A stretch of 13,196 nt of DNA, from the NCBI GenBank assembly GCA_003514205.1, contig DORQ01000299.1, positions 1 to 13,196 of the forward strand, given 5' to 3'. Below the pieces are notes generated by a model. The model made no database searches and was not told the origin of the DNA. It saw nothing but the letters and a program-made list of their open reading frames with translations. Position 1 is the stretch's first letter; every line of letters begins with the position of its first letter. Source of the stretch: Acidimicrobiaceae bacterium (GTDB lineage Bacteria > Actinomycetota > Acidimicrobiia > Acidimicrobiales > Microtrichaceae). Position numbers and translations under genes: made by a program. This document shows, piece by piece, positions 1 to 6,299 of the stretch.

Positions 1-1164
1 TCATACTCCGGGCAGGTCCTCCTCGAGGCCAAGCCAAATCTGCGCTGAGTCGATATAGGTCTTCTCGCTAATGAACGCGTGCTGGGTTCCGGTGTAGAGA
101 TCACGAAAGGCACGCTCCAGCCGGCTGCCGTTGCGAATGGCTGAGGTCCCCGCGGCAAGGTGGGCCCATTGACCAACCTCGCGAGACGCCTCTGTCGCGT
201 AGGTCGCAGCAACTCGCATGTCTGCACGCATCGTGGGTGTCAGCGACTGTCCAGATGCAACTGCTTCCTCGACACCGACGAAGGTCTCAATCATTCCGGC
301 CCGCGCCGCTCGCCACATACCAGTGAAATGCGCGAGGTTCCGTTGAAACGTGTTTCGCCGCGCCAACGTCTCCATATCCGACATCCGAGCTTTGGTCTGC
401 GCCAGTTCGGCAACGTCATCAAGCATGCTTTTCGCGACGCCAAGAGCCCAGGCTCCGTGACCCGCAGCCGTGACCGGCATCAGTCCCATGCGAAACAGCG
501 GACTCGCGCCGCGCAAAGGTTCGCGAGTGAAGAGGCCGAAACAACGGTGCTCAGGAACGAAGACCTCGGTGACCGAATAGTCGTAGCTTCCCGTTCCACG
601 GAGGCCTTGAACGTGCCACCCGTCGTTGAACTCAATTTGCTCACGAGGAATGATGCCAACGCGAAACTCGCTGAGATCAAAGTTCGCTTCACCATCCACG
701 ATCGGGAAGAAGCCACAGGCAACGTAGGCCGAATGACCAGTTCCGGAACCGAAGTTCCACGCCCCAGCCACGGTGTAGCCGCCATCGGTAGCCTCGCCGC
801 TGCCATTGGGAAAGAACTGACCGCCCACGGTCACTTGGGATTGCGGATTGCCGAACACTTCGGCAAATCCGAGCTCGGGGAGGAACACCGAGGCCGCCAT
901 CGCCGAGGGCATGTTGGCAATACCAATCCACCCGAGCGAGCCATCCTGGGTCGCGAGCTCCATCCAGGTCTCAATGACTTCAGCAATGCCTGGCTCGCAT
1001 CCACCCGCCTCAGGGGCATTGAGATAGGTCATCAGCCCGCTTTGCCACAACGCGTCCACCCAAACTGGCGAGAGGGTGCGGAACTCTTCAGAGGCTGCCG
1101 CTTCGGTCTCGGCGAGGGCTCTCAGGCTCGCCGCGGCCGCTGGTCCGTCAACAAGGGTGCCCAT
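1..1164 (-). CDS. Acyl-CoA dehydrogenase-fold flavoprotein (possible flavin-dependent monooxygenase)
   Basis: A 387-residue protein of the acyl-CoA dehydrogenase superfamily, complete from ATG at 1164 to TGA at 1-3. The N-terminal helical domain spans about residues 10-105, the beta domain about 110-205 (GGYTVAGAWNFGSG at 128-141 and LRGTGSYDYSVTEVFVP at 188-204 are typical), and the C-terminal four-helix domain about 225-380, with the conserved RDLYTGTQHAF segment near 354-364. The C-terminal pattern resembles the Acyl-CoA_dh_2 subgroup, which holds two-component flavin monooxygenases such as HsaA as well as dehydrogenases. It would use FAD or reduced flavin in the cytoplasm. Its ATG overlaps the SDR stop by one base (TGATG), so the two are translationally coupled and probably act in one catabolic pathway. 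No flavin reductase partner is visible, but the operon may continue past the left edge. Substrate unknown; family confident, reaction type uncertain. Confidence 0.85.
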   Translation of the reverse strand: MGTLVDGPAAAASLRALAETEAAASEEFRTLSPVWVDALWQSGLMTYLNAPEAGGCEPGIAEVIETWMELATQDGSLGWIGIANMPSAMAASVFLPELGFAEVFGNPQSQVTVGGQFFPNGSGEATDGGYTVAGAWNFGSGTGHSAYVACGFFPIVDGEANFDLSEFRVGIIPREQIEFNDGWHVQGLRGTGSYDYSVTEVFVPEHRCFGLFTREPLRGASPLFRMGLMPVTAAGHGAWALGVAKSMLDDVAELAQTKARMSDMETLARRNTFQRNLAHFTGMWRAARAGMIETFVGVEEAVASGQSLTPTMRADMRVAATYATEASREVGQWAHLAAGTSAIRNGSRLERAFRDLYTGTQHAFISEKTYIDSAQIWLGLEEDLPGV

Positions 1165-1904
1165 CAGAAATTCTCGAACAGACCGGCACGCAGGCCCGCT
1201 GTCATTCCGCCATCGGCGACGAGTGCGTGGCCCGTCACGAAGGATGCGTCATCTGAGGCCAGAAATGCCGCTACGGCCGCGATTTCCTCCGGTTGGCCGA
1301 ATCTGCCAAGCATGTGTGCGTCCAGCATGGTGTCGCGATACTTCTCCAACCCCGGGGCGTCGATGAACTGGCGAAGCATTGGCGTGTCGATGCCGCCAGG
1401 GCAGATCGCGTTGGCTCGAATGCCATGGATGCCGTAGTCGATTGCCATGGTCTTGGTGAGGAGAATCACCCCCGCCTTTGACGCGTTGTAGGCGCTACCG
1501 CCTTCAGTTCCCTCAATGCCTTCCACGCTGGCGATGTTGATCACGCTGCCTCGCTTGTGCTGCAGCATCGCAGCCACCGCGTGCTTGCAGACGAGAAAGG
1601 TGCCAGTGAGATTGATGCTCATCACTCGATCCCATTCCTCGAGAGGCACCATATGAACAGGGCCCCCGCCGGCCACGCCTGCAGCGTTCACGACAATGTC
1701 GAGTTGGCCGTGGGCCGAGAGGATGCTCGCCACCAGCGCCTCGATCTCGGACTCAGACCGCACGTCAATCTCATGGTCCACCTCTCCGGAGATGTCGAGC
1801 GTTACGACGGTGGCGCCATCGGAGCGAAGCCGCTCGGCGCATGCCTTGCCTATGCCCGATCCTGCGCCAGTTACCAGCGCTACCCTGCCACTGAGATCTG
1901 CCAT
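1164..1904 (-). CDS. SDR family NAD(P)-dependent oxidoreductase
   Basis: A 246-residue classical short-chain dehydrogenase/reductase, the usual length for the family. The Rossmann motif TGAGSGIG lies at residues 12-19, NAAG at 73-76, catalytic Asn98, Ser126 and YxxxK (Tyr139, Lys143), and the PGG turn at 169-171. Asp37 at the end of beta strand 2 (LDIS) suggests NAD rather than NADP. It should interconvert a secondary alcohol and a ketone on an unidentified substrate. The start is supported by a purine-rich ribosome binding site (GAGGGGGA, 1918-1911 on the minus strand) 6 nt ahead of ATG 1904. It is the first gene of the pair with the acyl-CoA-dehydrogenase-like gene. The C-terminus after the DGG motif is a slightly extended LFENF tail. 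Family is certain, substrate unknown. Confidence 0.93.
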   Translation of the reverse strand: MADLSGRVALVTGAGSGIGKACAERLRSDGATVVTLDISGEVDHEIDVRSESEIEALVASILSAHGQLDIVVNAAGVAGGGPVHMVPLEEWDRVMSINLTGTFLVCKHAVAAMLQHKRGSVINIASVEGIEGTEGGSAYNASKAGVILLTKTMAIDYGIHGIRANAICPGGIDTPMLRQFIDAPGLEKYRDTMLDAHMLGRFGQPEEIAAVAAFLASDDASFVTGHALVADGGMTAGLRAGLFENF

Positions 1905-1942
1905 GCCAACTCCCCCTCATCGATGCCTACGGCGTCACCATG

Positions 1943-1970
1943 AGGGTAGTGCTCACGAGCGACCCGCCAA
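1943..1970 (-). promoter_or_regulatory. Candidate promoter for the SDR operon
   Basis: On the minus strand TTGGCG (1970-1965) is followed after 16 bp by TACCCT (1948-1943), about 40 nt upstream of the SDR start. The match to TTGACA/TATAAT is partial (4 of 6 and 3 of 6), so this is only a candidate. Confidence 0.3.
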
Positions 1971-2088
1971 GTCCCAATCGCCCGACCCCGGCAACGACCG
2001 CTCAGCGTGATCCTGTCGGGCTCATCACCTCCGAAATACTTCAGGAGATCTGGTATCTCTTTGAGACCCAATCTCGTCAGTGTTGGTA

Positions 2089-2104
2089 TCGGCCATCAGG
2101 CCGA
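2089..2104 (+). repeat. Short hairpin upstream of the DUF2892 gene
   Basis: TCGGCC (2089-2094) pairs perfectly with GGCCGA (2099-2104) around an ATCA loop, giving a 6-bp stem about 40 nt before the DUF2892 start. No U-tract follows, so it is not an intrinsic terminator. It may be an operator half-site pair or an RNA leader hairpin. Confidence 0.4.
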
Positions 2105-2124
2105 CTCCCCCACTCAGGGGTAGT
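2104..2124 (+). repeat. Second hairpin just ahead of the DUF2892 ribosome binding site
   Basis: ACTCCCC (2104-2110) can pair with GGGGTAGT (2117-2124) with one bulged T, a 7-bp stem with a 6-nt loop. It ends 7 nt before the AGGAG ribosome binding site at 2132-2136, so if transcribed it could affect translation of the small membrane protein. Function is inferred only from position. Confidence 0.35.
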
Positions 2125-2144
2125 GTCAACCAGGAGACTGCTCA

Positions 2145-2357
2145 ATGAAACACAATGTTGGATCAACCGATCGAATTGTTCGCTTCGTCATCGCTGCCGC
2201 TGCCCTTGTCGGCAGTGGAGTGCTCGGATTTGGCTCCGTTGGTGGGATCATCCTGCTTGTTGTTGCCGCGATCATGGCCCTCACCGGTGCCGTGGGAACC
2301 TGCCCGATCTACAGCTTGGTCGGAATGAACACCTGCCCACTCCCAAAGAAGTCCTGA
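2145..2357 (+). CDS. DUF2892 (YgaP-like) small membrane protein
   Basis: A 70-residue protein with the DUF2892 pattern. An N-terminal NVGSTDRIVRF segment leads into a hydrophobic hairpin (residues about 12-28 and 32-51), then the family's cysteine tail CPIYSLVGMNTC with Cys53 and Cys64. The same domain forms the membrane part of rhodanese YgaP and occurs alone in many bacteria, often near sulfur or redox genes; its function alone is unknown. Start ATG 2145 is supported by AGGAG at 2132-2136, 8 nt upstream. The sigma/anti-sigma gene begins 24 nt after its stop on the same strand, so the two may be co-transcribed. Family confident, role unknown. Confidence 0.88.
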   Translation: MKHNVGSTDRIVRFVIAAAALVGSGVLGFGSVGGIILLVVAAIMALTGAVGTCPIYSLVGMNTCPLPKKS

Positions 2358-2381
2358 CTCACCTCTCGCCCAAGCGTCAGT

Positions 2382-3239
2382 ATGGGCACACACCAGCGAA
2401 GCGAAGCGCAGATCAAAGCGATGAACCACCGAGGCTCGGCAGACGATGACAGCGTCTGGGCGACCCGCGTCGTGGCACACGGCTCAGACCTTCTCCGATT
2501 TGCCCGATCGTTCACCCCTTCGGTAGCTGAGGCGGAGGACCTTGTCCAAGAAACGCTCCTCCGGGCATTTCGCTCGCGGGAGACGTTTCGGGGCGAGTCT
2601 TCTGAACTCAGCTGGCTACGGAGAATCCTCCGCAACCTCGCCATCGATCGGGCACGGCGCCCACTTCGTGAAATCTCCATGGACCACGTCGACGCCGACT
2701 GGCGCGATGATTCGTTCACCATCGACACTGCCGCCGTGTTGGATCTGATCGAGACACGCGACGAACTCCTCGACGCGTTGGCGCGACTTTCCTTTGACTA
2801 CCGAAGCATGATCGTCCTTCATGACGTCGAAGGCTGGACTGTTCAGGCAATCGCTGAGGAACTAGAAATCGGTCTCCCCGCGGCGAAGCAACGGCTGCGA
2901 CGAGCTCGAATGGCCATGGTCAGCGCCCTCGCTGAATCCGCCACCACCCGAATCGAACAACAAGGAGTCCCAATGCGTTGTTGGGATGCGCGCCGACACG
3001 TTTCGGAATACCTCGATGACTCACTCGATGCCGAGCTTCGATCCGCAGTCGAGGCTCACTTGAGATCCTGTCCCACCTGTCCGAACCTGGTCGCTGCGTT
3101 GGTTGGTACAACAAACGCATTGTCCCGACATCGCGATCCTGACGCAGTGCTTTCGCCAGCCCTGATCCATCGGTTGGATGCCCACGCTGAACAATTCGCC
3201 ACACACCCGGTTGCAGGCCTAAAGACTCCACCCGTATAG
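2382..3239 (+). CDS. ECF sigma factor fused to a zinc-binding anti-sigma (zf-HC2) domain
   Basis: A 285-residue ORF joining two proteins that are normally separate. Residues about 36-95 are sigma region 2 (LRFARSFTPSVAEAEDLVQE and the SWLRRILRNLAIDRARR segment). Residues about 125-183 are sigma region 4 (LARLSFDYRSMIVLHDVEG, helix-turn-helix QAIAEELEIGLPAAKQRLRRAR). From Met198 the frame continues without a stop into an 88-residue anti-sigma-like domain with Cys200, His206, then His226-x3-Cys230-x2-Cys233, the HxxxCxxC zinc signature. It has no membrane segment, so the anti-sigma part would be cytoplasmic. An internal AAGGAG sits 5 nt before Met198 (ATG 2973). Start choice is uncertain: ATG 2382 and ATG 2421 (Met14) both lack a Shine-Dalgarno. 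The TAG stop overlaps the -10 of the next operon. Sigma identity is firm; whether fused, separate or both products are made is open. Confidence 0.88.
   Translation: MGTHQRSEAQIKAMNHRGSADDDSVWATRVVAHGSDLLRFARSFTPSVAEAEDLVQETLLRAFRSRETFRGESSELSWLRRILRNLAIDRARRPLREISMDHVDADWRDDSFTIDTAAVLDLIETRDELLDALARLSFDYRSMIVLHDVEGWTVQAIAEELEIGLPAAKQRLRRARMAMVSALAESATTRIEQQGVPMRCWDARRHVSEYLDDSLDAELRSAVEAHLRSCPTCPNLVAALVGTTNALSRHRDPDAVLSPALIHRLDAHAEQFATHPVAGLKTPPV
2962..2967 (+). promoter_or_regulatory. Internal ribosome binding site between the sigma and anti-sigma parts
   Basis: AAGGAG, 5 nt upstream of the in-frame ATG 2973. It lies exactly at the domain boundary, where separate sigma/anti-sigma genes would normally overlap or abut, and the sigma part itself has no comparable site at its own start. 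Confidence 0.6.
2973..3239 (+). CDS. Possible separately translated anti-sigma factor (internal start within the sigma fusion ORF)
   Basis: In-frame ATG at 2973 is preceded by AAGGAG (2962-2967) with a 5-nt spacer, one of the best ribosome binding sites in the window. Translation from here gives 88 residues: Cys3, His9, then His29-x3-Cys33-x2-Cys36, followed by a helical tail without membrane segments. From memory, the Cys-x25-His-x3-Cys-x2-Cys spacing matches the soluble redox-responsive anti-sigma factor RsrA, which would suggest thiol-stress release of the sigma factor. This is inference, because the flanking sequence was not aligned. It is entered beside the full-length ORF because the DNA supports both readings. 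Confidence 0.5.
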   Translation: MRCWDARRHVSEYLDDSLDAELRSAVEAHLRSCPTCPNLVAALVGTTNALSRHRDPDAVLSPALIHRLDAHAEQFATHPVAGLKTPPV

Positions 3240-3242
3240 AAT
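3237..3242 (+). promoter_or_regulatory. -10 box of a probable leaderless promoter for the CNNM operon
   Basis: TAGAAT (5 of 6 matches to TATAAT) is followed by exactly 6 nt (GCGCAC) and then GTG at 3249, where a transcript would start. It overlaps the TAG stop of the sigma gene (3237-3239). No good -35 is present at 17 bp; TTGCAG at 3211-3216 is 20 bp away. Confidence 0.5.
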
Positions 3243-3248
3243 GCGCAC

Positions 3249-3335
3249 GTGATGTTTGCCATGGCTTCGGGCGCCTCTCTTGTGCCCTCCCGGCTGCCCC
3301 GTATCTTGAAACGCACGCACCAACTACAGCGATGA
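3249..3335 (+). CDS. Putative leaderless leader peptide ahead of the CNNM operon
   Basis: A 28-codon ORF beginning GTG-ATG at 3249/3252, with its start at the transcription start predicted from the TAGAAT box. It ends in TGA at 3333-3335, overlapping the ATG of the downstream CNNM gene (3332) as ATGA, in a different frame. The peptide is short and basic at its C-terminus (ILKRTHQLQR) and has two prolines (VPSRLP). The CNNM gene has no Shine-Dalgarno of its own, so re-initiation from this ORF could drive its translation. It resembles no protein I know, and coding cannot be proven at this length. If real it could act as a translational coupler or as a sensing leader. Confidence 0.45.
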   Translation: MMFAMASGASLVPSRLPRILKRTHQLQR

Positions 3336-4621
3336 GCGTTGCTATTCCGTTCTTCGTGATCTTGGTGATGGTTGCGTTCAACGCGCTCTACGTGACCGCC
3401 GAGTTCGCAACAGTCGGAGCACGCCGATCACGGGTACAGGAAGCAGCCGACAATGGCAGCGCAGCAGCGGCACGGCTTCTTGTCATTCTGCGAGACGCCA
3501 CCAAGCTCGACAACTACGTCGCCGCGTGCCAGGTAGGCATCACACTCACAAGTTTGGTCGCTGGCGCGTACGGCCAAGCTCAAATCACCCCAGCGTTGGA
3601 GCCACTCTTCGGCAAAGGCAGTCGTGGGGCCGCGATCATTGTCGTGTTGGTAGCGATCACAGCGCTCCAAGTTATCCTGGGAGAACTCCTGCCCAAAACA
3701 GCCGCCCTTCGATACCCAGAGCGACTTGCGATGCTGGTGATGCCCGCAATGCAGGTCAGCCAACTCGTGTTTCGTCCATTCGTGGCACTCTTCAATGGAT
3801 CAGCATTCCGGTTGATGAGACTCATGAAACTGAACGGCGGTGGCGGCCACGGCCAAGTTCACTCTGCCGAGGAACTCGCTGGCCTCTACCGCGCAAGCGC
3901 CACTGGCGGGCTGATCGATGCGTCAGAGCGCGAGATGCTTGCCGGTGTGTTGAGCGTCGAGGATCGTGTTGTGCGAGAGATCATGACTCCTCGAAGGCGC
4001 CTGGAAACTGTTCCGGGCTCTCACACTGTCGCTGAAGGTCTCGCAGCTATAGCAGCAAGCCCCCATTCACGATTCCCCGTCACCGGTGATGGCGACGAGG
4101 TAGACGGGATCGTCCATGTGCGAGATCTGTTCGCAGAAGCGCAGACGAACCCAGACAGCCTTGTTTCAGAGATGTGCCGCCCAGCACTTGCTGTCGCCGA
4201 GGTGCTGACCGTTCCCCGCCTGTGGTTGATGTTGCGAGATCAGGACCATCATTGCGCGTTCGTCGTGAACGAGTATGGCTGGGTAGCTGGAATGGTCACC
4301 CTGGAGGACACCCTGGAGGAAGTCTTCGGAGAAGTTCAGGATGAGTTTGATGACGAAGTGGATCCCTTTGTCATTGAGGGTGACCGTGTGTGGGTGAGAG
4401 GTGATGTCCTCATTGATCTTCTCAACGACCGATTCGGCCTCCACGTCGAACCTGGCGAGATCGAAACCGTCAGTGGTCTTTTGTGGCACGAACTTGGGCG
4501 ACTACCCGAACTCGGCGACGAGATACTGATCGGCCCAAACGAAGTAGCGCTCAAAGTTGAAGAGCTCGATGGGCGAGCTGTCGCTCGTGCAAGTTTCTCC
4601 ATCCCGGAGTCTTCTTCATGA
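3332..4621 (+). CDS. CNNM/CorC-family membrane protein (DUF21-CBS-CorC_HlyC), first of a tandem pair
   Basis: A 429-residue hemolysin-family protein of the CNNM/CorC group, linked to Mg2+ (or Co2+) transport. The DUF21 membrane domain covers about residues 1-165: an N-terminal helix with the NALYVTAEFATVGARRSR segment, a second helix around QVGITLTSLVAGAYGQ (67-82), a third near 100-120 ending in GELLPKTAALRYPER (117-131), and a fourth near 135-160. A CBS pair spans about 205-335, with MTPRRRLETV near 218-227 and NEYGWVAGMVTLEDTLEE at 313-330. A CorC_HlyC domain follows at about 345-425. The start has no Shine-Dalgarno but overlaps the stop of the upstream leader ORF as ATGA. The stop overlaps the next gene by 4 nt, also as ATGA. 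Ion specificity cannot be read from the sequence. Confidence 0.93.
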   Translation: MSVAIPFFVILVMVAFNALYVTAEFATVGARRSRVQEAADNGSAAAARLLVILRDATKLDNYVAACQVGITLTSLVAGAYGQAQITPALEPLFGKGSRGAAIIVVLVAITALQVILGELLPKTAALRYPERLAMLVMPAMQVSQLVFRPFVALFNGSAFRLMRLMKLNGGGGHGQVHSAEELAGLYRASATGGLIDASEREMLAGVLSVEDRVVREIMTPRRRLETVPGSHTVAEGLAAIAASPHSRFPVTGDGDEVDGIVHVRDLFAEAQTNPDSLVSEMCRPALAVAEVLTVPRLWLMLRDQDHHCAFVVNEYGWVAGMVTLEDTLEEVFGEVQDEFDDEVDPFVIEGDRVWVRGDVLIDLLNDRFGLHVEPGEIETVSGLLWHELGRLPELGDEILIGPNEVALKVEELDGRAVARASFSIPESSS

Positions 4622-5973
4622 GCCTGACTATCCTGATTCCCCTCGTCGTTTTCGCAGCGCTCATTCTCATCAACGGCATCTTCGTAGCATCAGAATTTGC
4701 AGCGGTAGCCGCTCGGCAGTCCCGCCTGGAAGCTCGGGCCGATTCTGGCAACCGCTCAGCTCGATGGATTGTGAGTCTTTTCGCCCAACCAATGGGCAAA
4801 GACCGCTACATCGCTATTGCTCAGCTGGGTGTGACCCTTGCCAGCATTGGCCTTGGCATGTACGGGGAGCCAACCATCGCTGACTGGCTTCATGGCCCCT
4901 TCGAACGATGGGGCCTTTCGGCTGCTGCTGCCCACACCGTTGCCTTCATCGTGGCACTCAGCGCCGTCACATACATGCACGTTGTGTTTGGCGAAATGAT
5001 CCCCAAGGCCCTGGCCCTTCAGGACCCTGAGCGGATGATTGAGAAGGTCAACCCAGCAATGCGGGCCTTTGGGCTTGCCTTTCGTCCAATGGTTTGGGCA
5101 GTCAATATGGCAGCACTCGGGCTCATGCGGGCGCTTCGGATACCCGAGCCAGACCACCAACTGTCGCTCTACACCAGCACAGAGTTGGCAATCATCACTG
5201 ATGAGGCGGCTGATAGTGGCCAACTCGGAGCCATCCAACGAAACCTCATCAAGAACATCTTCGACCTCGATGAAACCACCGCTGAGGAGCTCATGACCTC
5301 GCGTTCACGAGTGGAGACCCTGGCTATCGACGCGACAGAGTCCGAGGTTGTTGCTCGGATTTCGGACTCTCCAATCAGCCGATACCCGGTGGTGGACGGC
5401 GACCTTGACCAGGTCATTGGGGTCCTGCACATCAAGGACTTCATCCGAGCTCAGCAGCAGGGGTTGCCCCTCGACCTAGCGGCACTGGCCAGACCAGTTA
5501 CGAGCGTGGCAGCTAACGCCAACGCTGAACAGCTGTTAGAGCAGTTCAAACGGAACCGGATGCATGCGAGCCTTGTCGTCGATGAGTACGGCTCCACGCT
5601 CGGCTTCGTGACACTTGATGATGTGATCGCCGAGGTCATGGACGATCATGTGTCCGAACAAGACAGCGATGTGGTTCGTCACCCCGATGGTTCGTTCACT
5701 GTTGACGGAGAAACAACCTTGACTGAACTCCGAGAGGAATTCGGGCTGGACTACGAACACGCTGAAGTCACGACAATTGCTGGGCTCATTCTTGCAGAAA
5801 TCGGCTCGGTTCCGGGCGTTGGCGAGACAGTGCTCGTGAACGCCGACCAGCTCGTGGTCGAAGAAGTCGAGGGCCGCAAGATCACCCGCGTGAGTGTCCG
5901 ACGGTTCGATACAACAATGGCCTCACCGCCGCCGGAGGAAGAACTCCGCCACGGCGTAACGCTGGAGAGCTAA
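4618..5973 (+). CDS. CNNM/CorC-family membrane protein (DUF21-CBS-CorC_HlyC), second of a tandem pair
   Basis: A 451-residue paralogue of the preceding gene with the same domain order. DUF21 lies at about residues 1-175 (NGIFVASEFAAVAARQSR at 19-36, AQLGVTLASIGLGMYGEP at 68-85, GEMIPKALALQDPERM at 125-140). The CBS pair spans about 220-345, with DEYGSTLGFVTLDDVIAEV at 322-340, and CorC_HlyC about 350-428. An acidic, proline-containing tail (ASPPPEEEL, 435-443) is absent from the first paralogue. ATG 4618 overlaps the previous stop as ATGA, so equal co-production is likely and a heteromer is plausible; family members form dimers through their CBS domains. Such tandem pairs are common in actinobacteria. 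It is predicted to act in the cytoplasmic membrane in divalent-cation handling. Its stop TAA 5971-5973 overlaps the stop of the convergent glutaredoxin gene. Confidence 0.93.
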   Translation: MSLTILIPLVVFAALILINGIFVASEFAAVAARQSRLEARADSGNRSARWIVSLFAQPMGKDRYIAIAQLGVTLASIGLGMYGEPTIADWLHGPFERWGLSAAAAHTVAFIVALSAVTYMHVVFGEMIPKALALQDPERMIEKVNPAMRAFGLAFRPMVWAVNMAALGLMRALRIPEPDHQLSLYTSTELAIITDEAADSGQLGAIQRNLIKNIFDLDETTAEELMTSRSRVETLAIDATESEVVARISDSPISRYPVVDGDLDQVIGVLHIKDFIRAQQQGLPLDLAALARPVTSVAANANAEQLLEQFKRNRMHASLVVDEYGSTLGFVTLDDVIAEVMDDHVSEQDSDVVRHPDGSFTVDGETTLTELREEFGLDYEHAEVTTIAGLILAEIGSVPGVGETVLVNADQLVVEEVEGRKITRVSVRRFDTTMASPPPEEELRHGVTLES

Positions 5974-6230
5974 GCCTGTAAAGCTGCGAGGGCGCGAACC
6001 ACTTCCTTGGGTGAAGGGTTAACGAGGTACTGAGTTCCGACTCGAACGGTAGGCACAGTCTCGTTCCCGTTGGCCGCTGCACGCACAATCTCGGCGGCCT
6101 CCGCGTCTTCCCAGATGTTGCGCTTCGTCATGGTCACCTGATGCTTGCGCAGGCCACGATCAAGGAACACACAGAACGGGCACCCTGGTCGCCAGAAGAA
6201 CTCCACTGTTTGCATATCGTTTGGAACCAC
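5970..6230 (-). CDS. Glutaredoxin/mycoredoxin-like thiol oxidoreductase
   Basis: An 86-residue thioredoxin-fold protein of glutaredoxin size. The active site CPFC lies at residues 17-20 within FFWRPGCPFC, and the cis-proline motif TVP in GNETVPTV at about 55-62; the spacing and NGNETVP context resemble actinobacterial mycoredoxins. It would reduce mixed disulfides between proteins and mycothiol (or a similar thiol) in the cytoplasm. The start is GTG 6230 or ATG 6215 (Met6); neither has a clear Shine-Dalgarno, and an in-frame stop lies shortly upstream. Its TAG stop (5972-5970) overlaps the convergent CNNM stop, leaving no room for a terminator between them. It follows the PH-domain gene by 69 nt on the same strand and could be the last gene of that transcript. 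Confidence 0.88.
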   Translation of the reverse strand: MVPNDMQTVEFFWRPGCPFCVFLDRGLRKHQVTMTKRNIWEDAEAAEIVRAAANGNETVPTVRVGTQYLVNPSPKEVVRALAALQA

Positions 6231-6299
6231 GCTGAGTGCGGTCTCATTCCCTCAAGTTCGACGCATCTTCGCGGTGGGGACTGACCACCACTTCAGCGC

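Larger units (their letters stand above)
1905..2144. other. Divergent intergenic region, the longest in the window
   Basis: These 240 bp separate the minus-strand SDR operon from the plus-strand DUF2892/sigma genes. They hold a candidate SDR promoter and, near the DUF2892 side, three short inverted repeats: GAGAT/ATCTC at 2045-2059, and the two at 2089-2104 and 2104-2124 listed separately. Short open frames cross the region but none resembles a known protein or has a ribosome binding site. I see no tRNA and no known riboswitch. Confidence 0.6.

Noticed and set aside
160..1437. 425-codon plus-strand open frame
   Set aside because: It is antisense to the well-supported SDR and acyl-CoA-dehydrogenase-like genes. 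The translation is Arg/His/Ser-rich with no recognisable domain, as expected of a shadow frame.
1880..2449. Small ORFs crossing the 1905-2144 intergenic region on both strands
   Set aside because: No ribosome binding sites, no recognisable protein features, and overlap with better-supported genes.
6273..6289. GGTGG/CCACC hairpin between the PH-domain gene and the glutaredoxin gene
   Set aside because: A 5-bp stem with a 7-nt loop and no U-tract on either strand; too weak to call a terminator.
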